DNA from: Chryseobacterium indologenes
GTDB lineage: Bacteria; Bacteroidota; Bacteroidia; Flavobacteriales; Weeksellaceae
Length of the DNA: 64,000 bases
NCBI GenBank assembly: GCA_001013295.1
Contig: LAZY01000016.1
Coordinates: 1 to 64,000 of the forward strand
Reading direction: 5' to 3'
In this document: positions 34,701-44,000 of the stretch, piece after piece
Position numbering within the stretch: position 1 is the stretch's first letter
How the letters are laid out: each line of letters begins with the position of its first letter
Translations under genes and position numbers: made by a program
The notes under the pieces: model-generated
What the model was told of the DNA's origin: nothing
Databases searched by the model: none
What the model saw: only the letters and a program-made list of their open reading frames with translations

Positions 34701-35234
34701 ATGAAAAAAATATTCACTGCCATTTTTGGCTTATGTATAGCCGCTACCTCTTTTGCTCAAAACAATTATGGTAACCTGCATATATTTAATGATAATACTT
34801 ACCACAAACTGGATCTAAACTATACTATTTTTACAGAAAACCCATCTACATGTAATTATGGAATGCAGGCCATGGATTTGGTAACGCTTCCACCGGGTGT
34901 CATTACAACATACACAACCTTCGCAGCCAGTATGTCTACAGCCAATCCACCACACCCATACCCTATCGATATGTGGTCCGGAGGTCCTGGCAACCAGATT
35001 CCACCAGCCATTTCCAATACGCATGGATGGGGCTATATTAAGTTCCAGCTGAAAGAAGCGCCGAATGTACCGGGAACCATGATTCCTACGCTAGGAGGTT
35101 CAGTAGGATTTTATCCCGGTTGTAGTGGTATACCAACCAGTCTAAGTGGTACCAGCACACAAAATGGTATCGGCTATGCTTTTGGCGCTGAAGCCTTTAC
35201 TTTAGCAGGCGACCTATGGGTACACGTCTGGTAA
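34701..35234 (+). CDS. Small secreted protein of unknown function
   Basis: A 177-residue protein with a signal peptide (about 1-19, ending TSFAQ). The mature protein is Gly-, Pro- and Thr-rich with aromatic residues (PHPYPIDMWSGGPGN, HGWGYIKFQL, GYAFGAEAFTLAGDLWVHVW) and two Cys residues that could form a disulphide. It looks like a compact beta-sandwich. No family is recognised. Second gene of a two-gene unit with the lipoprotein at 34315-34698. Confidence 0.7.
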   Translation: MKKIFTAIFGLCIAATSFAQNNYGNLHIFNDNTYHKLDLNYTIFTENPSTCNYGMQAMDLVTLPPGVITTYTTFAASMSTANPPHPYPIDMWSGGPGNQIPPAISNTHGWGYIKFQLKEAPNVPGTMIPTLGGSVGFYPGCSGIPTSLSGTSTQNGIGYAFGAEAFTLAGDLWVHVW

Positions 35235-35271
35235 TTTTACAATAACTTTGTCATATAGATCATAGATTTTT

Positions 35272-35310
35272 AAAAAGCCTGTCAGATTATTCACTGACAG
35301 GCTTTGCTTT
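35272..35310. terminator. Bidirectional intrinsic terminator
   Basis: A perfect 12-bp stem (AAAGCCTGTCAG / CTGACAGGCTTT) with an 8-nt loop lies between the convergent genes ending at 35234 and 35335. Confidence 0.85.
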
Positions 35311-35334
35311 ATTTGCAGATGGAAAAGTTCCACC

Positions 35335-35667
35335 TTATTTTCCTACATAAATAAATCCTTTTTTTCCGGATGTAAAAACGACTTCTATCCTTTTGTAATC
35401 ATCTACTTCATAATCGTCTGCCTGAATAATTTCGGTTTCTGTCACTTCAAAAAGCACTCCTCCTACTTCATCTTCTTCGTTTCCTGAGAATTTCAGAACC
35501 GGATGGTATTTTTCTCCGCTTGTACGAAGTACTTCCGGATCGGTGATTTCAAGCATATCGATTTTATATCCGGATAAGGCGTCTTTTTCGCCCTGTAAAA
35601 TACGTCCGAATGTTTCGAGCTGAACCTTTTCTTTCTGTAAGGTTCCATAAGAGAATAGATAAGGCAT
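35335..35667 (-). CDS. Gamma-glutamylcyclotransferase-like (AIG2 family) protein
   Basis: A 110-residue cytoplasmic protein of the GGCT/AIG2 fold. The opening LFSYGTLQKEKVQ holds the family YGTL motif, and VGGVLFEVTETEI and a YEVDDYKRIEVVF segment (with the Glu/Asp cluster near the catalytic position) follow. Members form 5-oxoproline from gamma-glutamyl peptides or amines. The start codon overlaps the stop of the SGNH hydrolase gene by one base (TAATG), so the two are translationally coupled. Confidence 0.85.
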   Translation of the reverse strand: MPYLFSYGTLQKEKVQLETFGRILQGEKDALSGYKIDMLEITDPEVLRTSGEKYHPVLKFSGNEEDEVGGVLFEVTETEIIQADDYEVDDYKRIEVVFTSGKKGFIYVGK

Positions 35668-36296
35668 TATAAATATTTTTCAATGATTGGCATTGCGATT
35701 TCGGCCATTATTCCATAGCCTTTTTCATTGGGATGAACTCCGTCTGCGGATAGAAGGACTTCTTTATCTTCCAGTATTGCGTTATAAAAATCGATATATC
35801 TTAAGGAATGATCTGCGGCAATATCTTTAAGTATTTGATTGTAGAGAATCACTTCTTCGTTAGATCTCAGTTTCCCTGAACTGACGACTATTCCGTCGAT
35901 ATTTTTAGAAACAGGAAGAACGCTTACCAGGTAAATATCTTCAGAGAACTGTCTGGCATGCTGAACAGCTTTTATAATATTATATTTAAAGCTTCCAGGA
36001 TTTACAACTTGTATTCCTTCTTTAGTGGCAAGGTCATTGGCTCCGTAGCTTATGAAAACCAGATTTCCATCGGCAGAATTTCTTGCACTTAATTCTGTAG
36101 GCATTCGTTTCAGTAAACCTTCTGTTGTTTCGCCACCGATTCCTAAATTGAATAAAATCAGTTCATCACCATTTCCCTCATGGAACTTTTGCAGTGCATA
36201 CCTTTTCAGAATATCTACCCAGCCTCCAAATACACCGTCATACTCTCCATACGTTATACTGTCTCCAAAAAACAGCCCATACACAATTTTCTTCAT
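35667..36296 (-). CDS. SGNH/GDSL-family hydrolase
   Basis: A 209-residue hydrolase with no signal peptide. The four SGNH blocks are visible: GDSITYG with Ser13, NLGIGGETTEG with the oxyanion Gly, GANDLA with Asn, and DGVHPNEKG with Asp185 and His188. Such enzymes cleave esters or thioesters of lipids or sugars. It is the first gene of a two-gene unit with the GGCT-like gene, with one-base overlap. Substrate unknown. Confidence 0.88.
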   Translation of the reverse strand: MKKIVYGLFFGDSITYGEYDGVFGGWVDILKRYALQKFHEGNGDELILFNLGIGGETTEGLLKRMPTELSARNSADGNLVFISYGANDLATKEGIQVVNPGSFKYNIIKAVQHARQFSEDIYLVSVLPVSKNIDGIVVSSGKLRSNEEVILYNQILKDIAADHSLRYIDFYNAILEDKEVLLSADGVHPNEKGYGIMAEIAMPIIEKYL

Positions 36297-36624
36297 TCGA
36301 TTAATTCTTTTGTTCTTTGATTTTAATCGTTCTTACTCTTTGGATTAAAATATTTTTCAAAGTAAGATAAAAATCTGCGAAAACAGTGTGATCTGCAAGA
36401 GATTTTTAATCATGGTTTAAGTTTTTTTATTTTTTTAACGCAAAATTTTCATGATAATTCTGTAGATTTTAGAGAGCTAAGAGGAATCAACAAGTTAATT
36501 GGATGAAGCTGGCGGAAAAATAGAGAAACTTATTTATTTTAAAATTCCTGCTCATTACTCATTGCTTGTTGCTTGTTGCTTGTTACTTGTTACTTGTTAC
36601 TTGTTACTTGTTACTTGTTGCTTA
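36297..36624. other. Intergenic stretch with tandem heptamer repeat
   Basis: No credible gene. The right end carries eight copies of a 7-bp repeat (36565-36620) that abuts the stop of the barstar-like gene; the remainder is AT-rich and should carry the promoter of the SGNH gene. Confidence 0.6.
36565..36620. repeat. Tandem heptanucleotide repeat, 8 units
   Basis: Eight consecutive 7-bp units, CTTGTTG or CTTGTTA (in order G, G, A, A, A, A, A, G in the last position), lie 4 bp beyond the stop of the gene at 36625. The unit is unrelated to CRISPR repeats. Its copy number is likely to vary by slippage. Confidence 0.9.
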
Positions 36625-37008
36625 TCAATCCAATATCAGAGTAATATCTCTGTGTGATTCAATAATCTCCACGAGGATTTCAAACAATGTTTGCCCTTTT
36701 CCTTCGTTCAATTCATCCAGTTTCTTTTGAATCAATTCTCTATTGAAAGGTTTTCCCTGCCTGATTTTATTTTCGTAAAATTCACGGGTTGCATTCACGC
36801 CAAGGTCTTCCTGTGATTTCGGTGAATTTTTCCATGTTATGTCTGTTTCAACTCCGTACAGAATATCATCAAAACCATCTAAAGTTCCTACTTTCCAGTC
36901 TTCATCTTTCATGAAAAGCTGGGAAACTTCATTATAGAAGCCTATCAGATCTGAGAAATGATTAGCATTGATGACCGCCATCTTTCTGTTTTGAATTTCT
37001 TTATGCAT
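36625..37008 (-). CDS. Barstar-like protein (ribonuclease-inhibitor fold)
   Basis: A 127-residue cytoplasmic acidic protein. The N-terminal part matches the barstar pattern: INANHFSDLIGFYNEVSQLF, then DEDWKVGTLDGFDDILYG, where barstars have a helix, a Tyr/Trp-Gly loop and LDALWDxL. It continues about 60 residues further, unlike classical barstar (about 90 residues). No barnase-like nuclease or polymorphic-toxin gene lies nearby, so it may be an orphan immunity protein. Start could also be Met10. Similarity is moderate. Confidence 0.65.
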   Translation of the reverse strand: MHKEIQNRKMAVINANHFSDLIGFYNEVSQLFMKDEDWKVGTLDGFDDILYGVETDITWKNSPKSQEDLGVNATREFYENKIRQGKPFNRELIQKKLDELNEGKGQTLFEILVEIIESHRDITLILD

Positions 37009-37022
37009 TTTTTTATTATGGA

Positions 37023-37748
37023 CTACTGTTTCCTCAGATAAACATTTCCATATTTGGATTTAAGATTGTACTGAGGTCCTTTTCCCGGCATCGTGGTGAC
37101 TAAGGTATGAAAACCTGTAGAATCTTTTCCTGTAAATTGGGTATCAAGGTTAGAATAAATCTGTCCATAAGAGGTTTCTGCAGAAATTTCCCCAATATTC
37201 TTCTGTACAATTGTAGCATCTACACTCCCATAGGTTGAAGTAGCCATAATATCTCCTCCGAAATTTTTCACTTCTATGATTCCGTATTTGGATTCTATTT
37301 GGGTTTGAAGTGATTTCGGAACTTTGATTTCCAATTCAATATGAATTTCTACTCCCGTAGTTACGGTATTGAATGTAACATTGTTTGCCTTACAAAACTC
37401 CTCATATTCTTCTCTGGTTTTAAAACTAAGTTTTTTACCTTCATGTTGCACTGAAATTTTATGCGGAAGGCTTTCTACATCCGGAACTGTACCTTCGACA
37501 ACAAAAGAATTTCCATCTTTGGAATCTTTGATCAGAAAGGCATTGTTACTTTCATTATCATTGATATTGACAGTTCCCGAAATCTGAATTTCGTCTTTGT
37601 CCCAGGTACTGATTTTGATCAGTTCAGGGTAATCAAATTTTAAGAGTACTTTCTGATTTTCATTTACAGAAAAGTTCTTATTAAACGGTGTCTGTGCTGC
37701 AGTAAGATTAAAAAAGAATCCGAATGCAAAAATTAATACTATTCTCAT
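37023..37748 (-). CDS. Exported adhesin-like beta-helix protein
   Basis: A 241-residue protein with a signal peptide (about 1-18, ending TAAQ). The mature part is beta-rich with repeated strands such as ISTWDKDEIQISGTV, SKYGIIEVKNFGG, TSTYGSVDATI and LKSKYGNVYLRKQ. The recurring YG-x-V/I motif matches DUF4097-type or putative auto-transporter adhesin head domains of Bacteroidota. Its ATG overlaps the stop of 37745-38542 by four bases (ATGA). It is the last gene of the sigma-factor operon. Confidence 0.75.
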   Translation of the reverse strand: MRIVLIFAFGFFFNLTAAQTPFNKNFSVNENQKVLLKFDYPELIKISTWDKDEIQISGTVNINDNESNNAFLIKDSKDGNSFVVEGTVPDVESLPHKISVQHEGKKLSFKTREEYEEFCKANNVTFNTVTTGVEIHIELEIKVPKSLQTQIESKYGIIEVKNFGGDIMATSTYGSVDATIVQKNIGEISAETSYGQIYSNLDTQFTGKDSTGFHTLVTTMPGKGPQYNLKSKYGNVYLRKQ

Positions 37749-38542
37749 TTTGCTCTCAAATAAATTTTACTGTGATCTGAACGTACATCAATGTTGATTC
37801 CACCTCCGTTCACTTTTCCAATGAGCTCATCACCATTACCAGTCTTATCCTCTTTCTTGTCAATATCAATTTTAAATTCCTGAGAAGCATAAATTTCACC
37901 ATAGGACGTTGTAGCCTTCAAATTGGCTTTTACAGATTTAGGAAGGCTGACATCTACAAGACCGTACACTGAAATGATAGACAAAGGGCCTTTTACATTT
38001 TGACTGAATACAGCCTCCACATTACCATAGATCGACTTTACAGCCACCGGACCGGTAATGTTTTCCAGCTGCACATTATTATAAGTCGCTGCAATTTCGA
38101 TTTCATTCTGCATATTTCTGAACACTACTTTATCTCCATATTGCGATTGATGCGTGAATGAAACAATCACATTTTCCGGAACCAGGATTTTCACTTCGGG
38201 TGCAGAGAGCTTTTTCATTGGATTAACTTCCAGTACGCCACCTTTCTCAACGATATTAATTCCGAGCCCGGTGTTATCAACCATTCCTATTCCGTTGATT
38301 GCCTGAAGTCCTTCTGCACGTTTGTCTTCCGCAGGTGCTTTGCCTTCCAGAGAAAAGATAATTTCATTTCCTTTGTAGCCTTCTACTGTAACTTTTCCGA
38401 GATTAATCTGCAGCTTTCCTTTGTTCTTACTGACTTTATAGGTTTTGGAACTTTGTGTTGCCGGAGAATTTTTGTCTGTATTTTCCTGTGCCTGAATAGA
38501 GAATGTTGTCAAGGCAAGCATGATTAAAAGTATCTTTTTCAT
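37745..38542 (-). CDS. Exported adhesin-like beta-helix protein (paralogue)
   Basis: A 265-residue exported protein with a signal peptide (about 1-18, ending IQAQ) and a stack of short strands (VTVEGYKGNEIIFSLEG, VKSIYGNVEAVFS, ISVYGLVDVSLPK, ATTSYGEIYASQ) like those of 37023-37748. Ends with HSKIYLRAK. The two form a coupled pair and follow the HEAT/membrane gene. Proteins of this kind often sit beside ECF sigma factors in flavobacteria; their role may be to sense or alter the surface. Confidence 0.75.
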   Translation of the reverse strand: MKKILLIMLALTTFSIQAQENTDKNSPATQSSKTYKVSKNKGKLQINLGKVTVEGYKGNEIIFSLEGKAPAEDKRAEGLQAINGIGMVDNTGLGINIVEKGGVLEVNPMKKLSAPEVKILVPENVIVSFTHQSQYGDKVVFRNMQNEIEIAATYNNVQLENITGPVAVKSIYGNVEAVFSQNVKGPLSIISVYGLVDVSLPKSVKANLKATTSYGEIYASQEFKIDIDKKEDKTGNGDELIGKVNGGGINIDVRSDHSKIYLRAK

Positions 38543-38587
38543 GATGTTTAATGGGGTTTATATCATTGGTTTATATGTATCGGAGGT

Positions 38588-39430
38588 TTAATATTTCATT
38601 AAAACGGCGTATGCTTCATCTTTTACAAAGACTGCCGTTCGAGGGTCCTGCGCAAGTTCTTCAAGTCTTGTATTAACTTCTCTATTGAGGCCGTCTGGAT
38701 TTTTCGCTCTTAAAAAAGAGATCAGTTCTTTTTGTACAACCGGATCGTCCTGATGAAGAAAAATCTGTTGAATATTTCTGTTGATAGCTGGATTTTCAAC
38801 GTTGGCAAATAAAGCATCAACAGCTGCTAATCTCACATTTGTATTTTCGTCTGACAGGGCTTTTTCAGATACAATATTGATCAATTGTTCATCAGAAGTC
38901 AAATGATCCTTTATCAAGATAATTCCTTCTAATCGGGAACTTGCGGAATACTGATTGTTGATCAGGGCCATAGCATCTGTTTTCGTCAAACTGTTTTCAT
39001 TTTCTGAATGATTATTCTGAATTAGATTTTGAGGATCACTTAGCTTGTGATGAAGATCTGAACTAGTATTCACAAAAGTTTTGCCTGTATTTTCATGTTC
39101 TCCAGTTACTGTTTTTTCAGTTTCCCATTCGTTTTTCTGATTTGGAATTGCTCCGTTTTTTTTATCTTCTGTTCTCATTTTTACTTTAGCAACAACAGGT
39201 TTTTCATTTTCTTTTTGGTTCCATAAAGCATAAGTTCCAAGACCAGCAATAAAGCTTATAGAAGCTGCTGCCATCCACTTTTTCCATGGAAATAACGGTA
39301 CTGTTTTCTCTGTTGAAAAAGGTGGCTCATTCAATCTGAACATTATTTTTTCAAACGCATCTTCAGGTGGTTCGAGTGTATCGAATTCCTCACGATGATC
39401 TTTAATATATTTTTTAAGCGAATCGTTCAT
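38588..39430 (-). CDS. Membrane protein with C-terminal HEAT repeats, probable anti-sigma factor
   Basis: A 280-residue protein with a cytoplasmic N-terminus (1-50; LEPPEDAFEKIMFRL), one membrane segment (about 51-70; WMAAASISFIAGLGTYALW), a disordered charged stretch (75-150), and HEAT-type helical repeats outside the membrane (about 165-275; SDENTNVRLAAVDALFANV, DDPVVQKELISFL). The N-terminus overlaps the sigma gene by 17 bp, so translation is coupled. Single-pass topology next to an ECF factor points to an anti-sigma role. The HEAT part would be the sensor. Confidence 0.75.
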   Translation of the reverse strand: MNDSLKKYIKDHREEFDTLEPPEDAFEKIMFRLNEPPFSTEKTVPLFPWKKWMAAASISFIAGLGTYALWNQKENEKPVVAKVKMRTEDKKNGAIPNQKNEWETEKTVTGEHENTGKTFVNTSSDLHHKLSDPQNLIQNNHSENENSLTKTDAMALINNQYSASSRLEGIILIKDHLTSDEQLINIVSEKALSDENTNVRLAAVDALFANVENPAINRNIQQIFLHQDDPVVQKELISFLRAKNPDGLNREVNTRLEELAQDPRTAVFVKDEAYAVLMKY

Positions 39431-39986
39431 CCTGGATCTTTTGAGTTAGTTTTTCAAAAATTTTCTTTTTTGCACGGTGATAATAGCTTCTAACCGTGCC
39501 CGGCGGTATATCCAGAACTTTTGCTATTTCTTCCTGTGGCATTTCCTCAAACAGAAAAAGGTTAACAATTGTTCTTGTCTGCAGCGGAAGTTCATCAATA
39601 GCATTTTGAAGTTCTTGTACACGGGATTCCTTCTTAAGTGTTTCTTCCCATTCGTCATCTTGTATATCCAGCATTCTGTCATCTTCAATTTCTGTAAAGT
39701 AAATTTTTCTTTTCCGAAGAAAATTGAGTGAATGATTGATCGCAATCCGCTTTATCCATCCGCCGAAACTTTCCGAATTTTTCAGGGATTTTATTTCTGA
39801 AAATGCTTTTAGAAAAACTTCCTGAAGAATATCTTCGGCTTCCTGTCTTTCGTTCACAAGGCGAAAAATTGAATTGAAAACAGCTTTAGAATAACGCTGA
39901 TAGAGCAGAGAATACCCTACATTGTCCCCGGAACGGCATCGTTCTAACAGTTCTTTGTCACTGATATTTTCTGTTGTTGTTTTCAA
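39414..39986 (-). CDS. ECF-family RNA polymerase sigma factor
   Basis: A 190-residue ECF sigma factor. Region 2 (about 15-85): LYQRYSKAVFNSIFRL, EAEDILQEVFLKAFSEI, SFGGWIKRIAINHSLNFLRK. Region 4 (about 125-180): LPLQTRTIVNLFLFEEMPQEEIAKVLDIP, GTVRSYYHRAKKK. No ATG precedes the conserved part; the frame starts at the TTG at 39986, with an in-frame TAA shortly upstream. First gene of a four-gene operon (sigma, membrane HEAT protein, two adhesin-like proteins). Confidence 0.93.
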   Translation of the reverse strand: MKTTTENISDKELLERCRSGDNVGYSLLYQRYSKAVFNSIFRLVNERQEAEDILQEVFLKAFSEIKSLKNSESFGGWIKRIAINHSLNFLRKRKIYFTEIEDDRMLDIQDDEWEETLKKESRVQELQNAIDELPLQTRTIVNLFLFEEMPQEEIAKVLDIPPGTVRSYYHRAKKKIFEKLTQKIQDERFA

Positions 39987-40133
39987 AAAGTTATTCGTTT
40001 TTCTTTATTGGTTCTATATAATAGACACCAGTCCGTCTTCAATGTTGCAGCTTTTTATCTTTTTTCTGACTTTTTATCGGTCATTTTTTTAGAAAGATTA
40101 AAATTATTAAAAAGAAAATTGATTTTCTATAGG

Positions 40134-40970
40134 CTATTGTTCACACCATTGGGTTTCAATAGGAATTTTAAAAATATTTATTTTTTCCTGTTCGGCTTTA
40201 TTGTACGCTTCTTTTGCTTCTCTGGAATCTACATCTTTACCGTTGTATACATAGGTAAATGTATTATTAGAGGAATTGAGATTGGCAAAAATCATTGAGG
40301 GTTCTTTCTGGTATTTATTCCAAAAGGTTTCCCATTGTTTTGGGGTAAATTTTACTTTGGAAGTATGGGCGTTTCGTTCTTCAATACTGTTTTTTTCTTT
40401 GGTAATTCCTTTAATTTCAAAAATGAAATTTTCTTCAGAATCTGATATTTTCAAAATAAGCCCGGGTAAACCAAAAAATTTATAAGGTCCATCATTCACT
40501 GCTACATCATTGGTAAACCATGCAATCCATTTTCGCCCTCCAAAATCTGTTTCTGCTTTCTGGACAGTATAATTGAAAAGGCGGCTTTTTTCCTGATGAA
40601 TTTTCCAGTTAGGTTTGCAGGTATAGCTTGTAAAATAGACTTTACCAAAGAAATTTTCTTCGGAAACCGTGGTTTGAGATTTAAAATTCTTGGATATTAA
40701 TGCCTGCAGTTTCCATTTTTCTTCCGGACTTGGGAAACTTCTGGATCCTTGTTTTACATGAACTGTTTTTAAAGAATCATACTTAAATTTTGCTAAAGAT
40801 TCAAAATAGGAAGCTTCATTATTTTTTATGAGTGCCGTTAATTCTGAGTTATATTCCTTACTTCCTTTTTCGGTCCTCCATTTGAAATCATAGATTATTT
40901 TGTATGATTGTGAAAAGATAGTAACAGAGCCGATGAATGCAAATAGAATGATCAATAGTTTAAGTTTCAT
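40134..40970 (-). CDS. GLPGLI-family exported protein
   Basis: A 278-residue exported protein counted from the ATG at 40970 (MKLKLLIILFAF signal peptide); the frame is open further to 41024. It bears the motif FFGLPGLILKI that names the family, together with KAIYDFKWR-type beginnings and the WIAWFTND segment typical of Bacteroidota GLPGLI proteins. Function unknown; the family is often found near TonB receptors or outer membrane proteins. It is single here. Confidence 0.85.
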   Translation of the reverse strand: MKLKLLIILFAFIGSVTIFSQSYKIIYDFKWRTEKGSKEYNSELTALIKNNEASYFESLAKFKYDSLKTVHVKQGSRSFPSPEEKWKLQALISKNFKSQTTVSEENFFGKVYFTSYTCKPNWKIHQEKSRLFNYTVQKAETDFGGRKWIAWFTNDVAVNDGPYKFFGLPGLILKISDSEENFIFEIKGITKEKNSIEERNAHTSKVKFTPKQWETFWNKYQKEPSMIFANLNSSNNTFTYVYNGKDVDSREAKEAYNKAEQEKINIFKIPIETQWCEQ

Positions 40971-41059
40971 AATTGTTTTTTTACTAACTATTGTAATGAC
41001 AGAGAAATTGAAAAAATGTTGCAACTTCAGATCATAAAAGTATCAATCATCTGCATAAA

Positions 41060-41089
41060 AAAATGACTGCCATTGTTGACAGTCATTTT
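41060..41089 (-). terminator. Intrinsic terminator of purL
   Basis: A perfect 10-bp stem (AAAATGACTG / CAGTCATTTT) with a 10-nt loop, followed on the minus strand by T residues, 10 bp after the purL stop. Confidence 0.85.
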
Positions 41090-41098
41090 CTCTTATTG

Positions 41099-44000
41099 TT
41101 ATTTGAAGTATTCGACTCCGTTTTTGAATATGTTGTGATAATTTGCGGTTGGTATGTTTTTCATCAGACCATCAGCAAAACGTTCCGGGTGTCCCATTCT
41201 TCCGTAGATCTTTCCACATGGGCTGGTAACGCCTTCGATTCCGAATAATGAATTGTTTGGGTTGAACGGCATTCCGTGAGCAATGTTTCCATCGAAATCG
41301 ATGTACTGTGTCGCGATCTGTCCGTTTTCATACAACTTCTTGATTTCTTCTTCTGAAGCCATGAAACGTCCTTCACCGTGTGAAATTGGAATAGTGAAAG
41401 TCTGCTCCTTCATTCCTTTTAACCATGGGCTTTCATCATTTACCACTTTTACCGTCACCATCTGAGAGATGTGTCTTCTGATGGCATTGTGAGCCAATGT
41501 AGGAGAGTTTTCATCCAGATCCTTGATTCTTCCATAAGGCAACAGCCCAGATTTTACCAAAGCCTGGAATCCGTTACAGATCCCGATGATCATACCGTCT
41601 CTGTCTAACAATTCGTGAACTGCATTTTTCATCTTTTCGTTCTTTAAAACGTTAACAATGAATTTTGCAGAACCATCCGGCTCATCACCTGCAGAGAATC
41701 CTCCTGAAAAGGCAAGAATCTGAGACGTTCTGATCTCTTCCACCCATGCATCGATGCTTTCATCCAACAATTGGTGGTTGATGTTGATTAAAGGCAGACT
41801 GCTGACAACAGCACCTTCTTTTTGGAATGCATTCAGGGTATCATACTCACAGTTGGTTCCCGGGAACACTGGAGCAAATACTTTAGGCTGAGCAATTCCG
41901 TGTTTTTTGATAATGATATTTCTTGGGTGGATTGAGTTTGATGTTTCATCTATTTCCACCGTGATCTTTTCTTTTTCTGCTGTTGGGAAAAGGTTTTCGA
42001 AAGTACCTGTGTAAGCGGATTCAAGATTCGTGATACGGGTTTCAAGATTGTTGATTTTCAAAATTCCTGAATCTTTTACTTCTCCGATTAACTGAAGTGA
42101 TGCGTTGCTTAATTCTTCTTTAGCTTCGATGATTAAGCTACCGATATTTTTAGCTAATAAAGTATTTTCATCCGCGTTGATTTCTGCTCCCAATCTGTTT
42201 CCGAAGCTCATTTTCGCCAATGCTACTGCTACTCCACCGTCTTTTACGGTTTTCACAGAAACAACTTTCCCTGACTTGATGTTGTTGAAGATGAATTCAT
42301 AAACGTCTTTTAAAGCATCATAGTTCGGAAGGCCGTTTTCCTGAGCGATATGGTTGAAGAAATATACTTTATTTCCTACTGATTTAAATTCCGGAGAAAT
42401 GATATTTTCTTTATCTCCGTTAGCACATGCAAAAGAAATCAATGTTGGCGGAACATTCAGATCCTGGTACGTTCCACTCATGGAATCTTTACCACCGATT
42501 GCTGCCAATCCAAGGTTGATCTGTGCATCGTAAGCTCCTAAAAGAGAAGCTAAAGGTTTACCCCATTTTTCAGGAGCCTGACCTAGTTTTTCAAAATATT
42601 CCTGGAAGCTTAATCTGATGTTTTTATAATCGCCTCCCATCGCAACAATCTTCGCCACACTTTCTACAACGGCATAAGATGCTCCCAATAATGAGTTTTG
42701 CTTAGAAATTTCAGCATCGAATCCCCAGCTTGCCAAAGAAACAGTTTTAATATCTTTTGCTCCTAAGATCGGTAGAGTCTGCACACTTCCTTCCATAAGG
42801 GTTTGCTGGTATTTTCCACCTAAAGGCATAGCTACGGTTGTTCCTCCTACGGAAGAGTCAAACATTTCCAATAAACCTTTCTGGGAAGCTACGTTTTTAT
42901 CTTTTAAAGCATTCAATAAGTTTTCTTCACTGAACGCTTTAGTTTCCACTTTTACTTCTTCAAGGTGATTGATTTTCACCTCCTGAGATTTTGAACATCC
43001 GTTGGTATCAAGGAATGCTCTTGAAAGGTCAACAATTTTGTCTCCTTTCCAGAACATCTGCATTCTTCCTGAATCTGTCACTTTTGCCACTTCTACCGCT
43101 ACAATGTTTTCAGCTTCACAGAATTTGATGAACTTTTCTTTGTCTTTAGGATCTACCACAACCGCCATTCTTTCCTGAGATTCAGAGATAGCCAGTTCGG
43201 TTCCGTTCAGACCTTCATATTTCAATGGTAATACATCAAGGTTTACTTCCAGAGAGTCTGCAATTTCACCAATCGCTACAGAAACTCCTCCTGCACCGAA
43301 ATCGTTTGATTTCTTGATTAATCTTGTCAGTTCAGGATTTCTGAACAATCTCTGGATCTTACGCTCTTCTACTGCATTTCCTTTCTGAACCTCAGAGCTC
43401 ATGGTGTGAATAGAAGTTTCGTCCTGTTCTTTTGAACTTCCGCTTGCTCCTCCTACTCCATCACGACCCGTTGCTCCTCCTAAGATGATGATAGAATCAC
43501 CATTCGCAGGTTTTTCACGTCTTACCCAATCTACAGGAACGGCTCCGGTAACGAAACCAACTTCCATTCTTTTTGCCTTGTAGCCTTCATCGTAGATTTC
43601 AGAAACCATCGTAGTTGCAAGACCAATCTGGTTACCGTAAGATGAATATCCGTTGGCAGCCTGTTTTGTAATGGTTTTTTGAGGTAATTTCCCTGGTAAT
43701 GTTTTATCTACCGGTTCTAAAACGTCTGCTGCACCTGTCAACCTCATCGCCTGGAATACGAAAGATCTTCCGGATAAAGGGTCTCTGATCGCGCCTCCCA
43801 AACAAGTAGAAGCTCCTCCGAAAGGTTCAATTTCCGTTGGGTGGTTGTGCGTTTCGTTCTTGAATAATAAATACCAAGGTTCTTTTTTACCATCGTATTC
43901 TGCTTCGATCTGGATGGTACAGGCATTGATCTCGTCAGAAATCACAAGGTTGTCAAGATTCCCTGTTTTATGGAAATATTTACCACAAACTGTTGCTAAA

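Noticed and set aside
36565..36620. Possible CRISPR-like repeat
   Set aside because: The unit is only 7 bp, directly tandem with no spacers; it is a simple sequence repeat.
41164..41376. Frame of 70 codons inside purL
   Set aside because: Alternative frame within the conserved glutaminase domain of purL.
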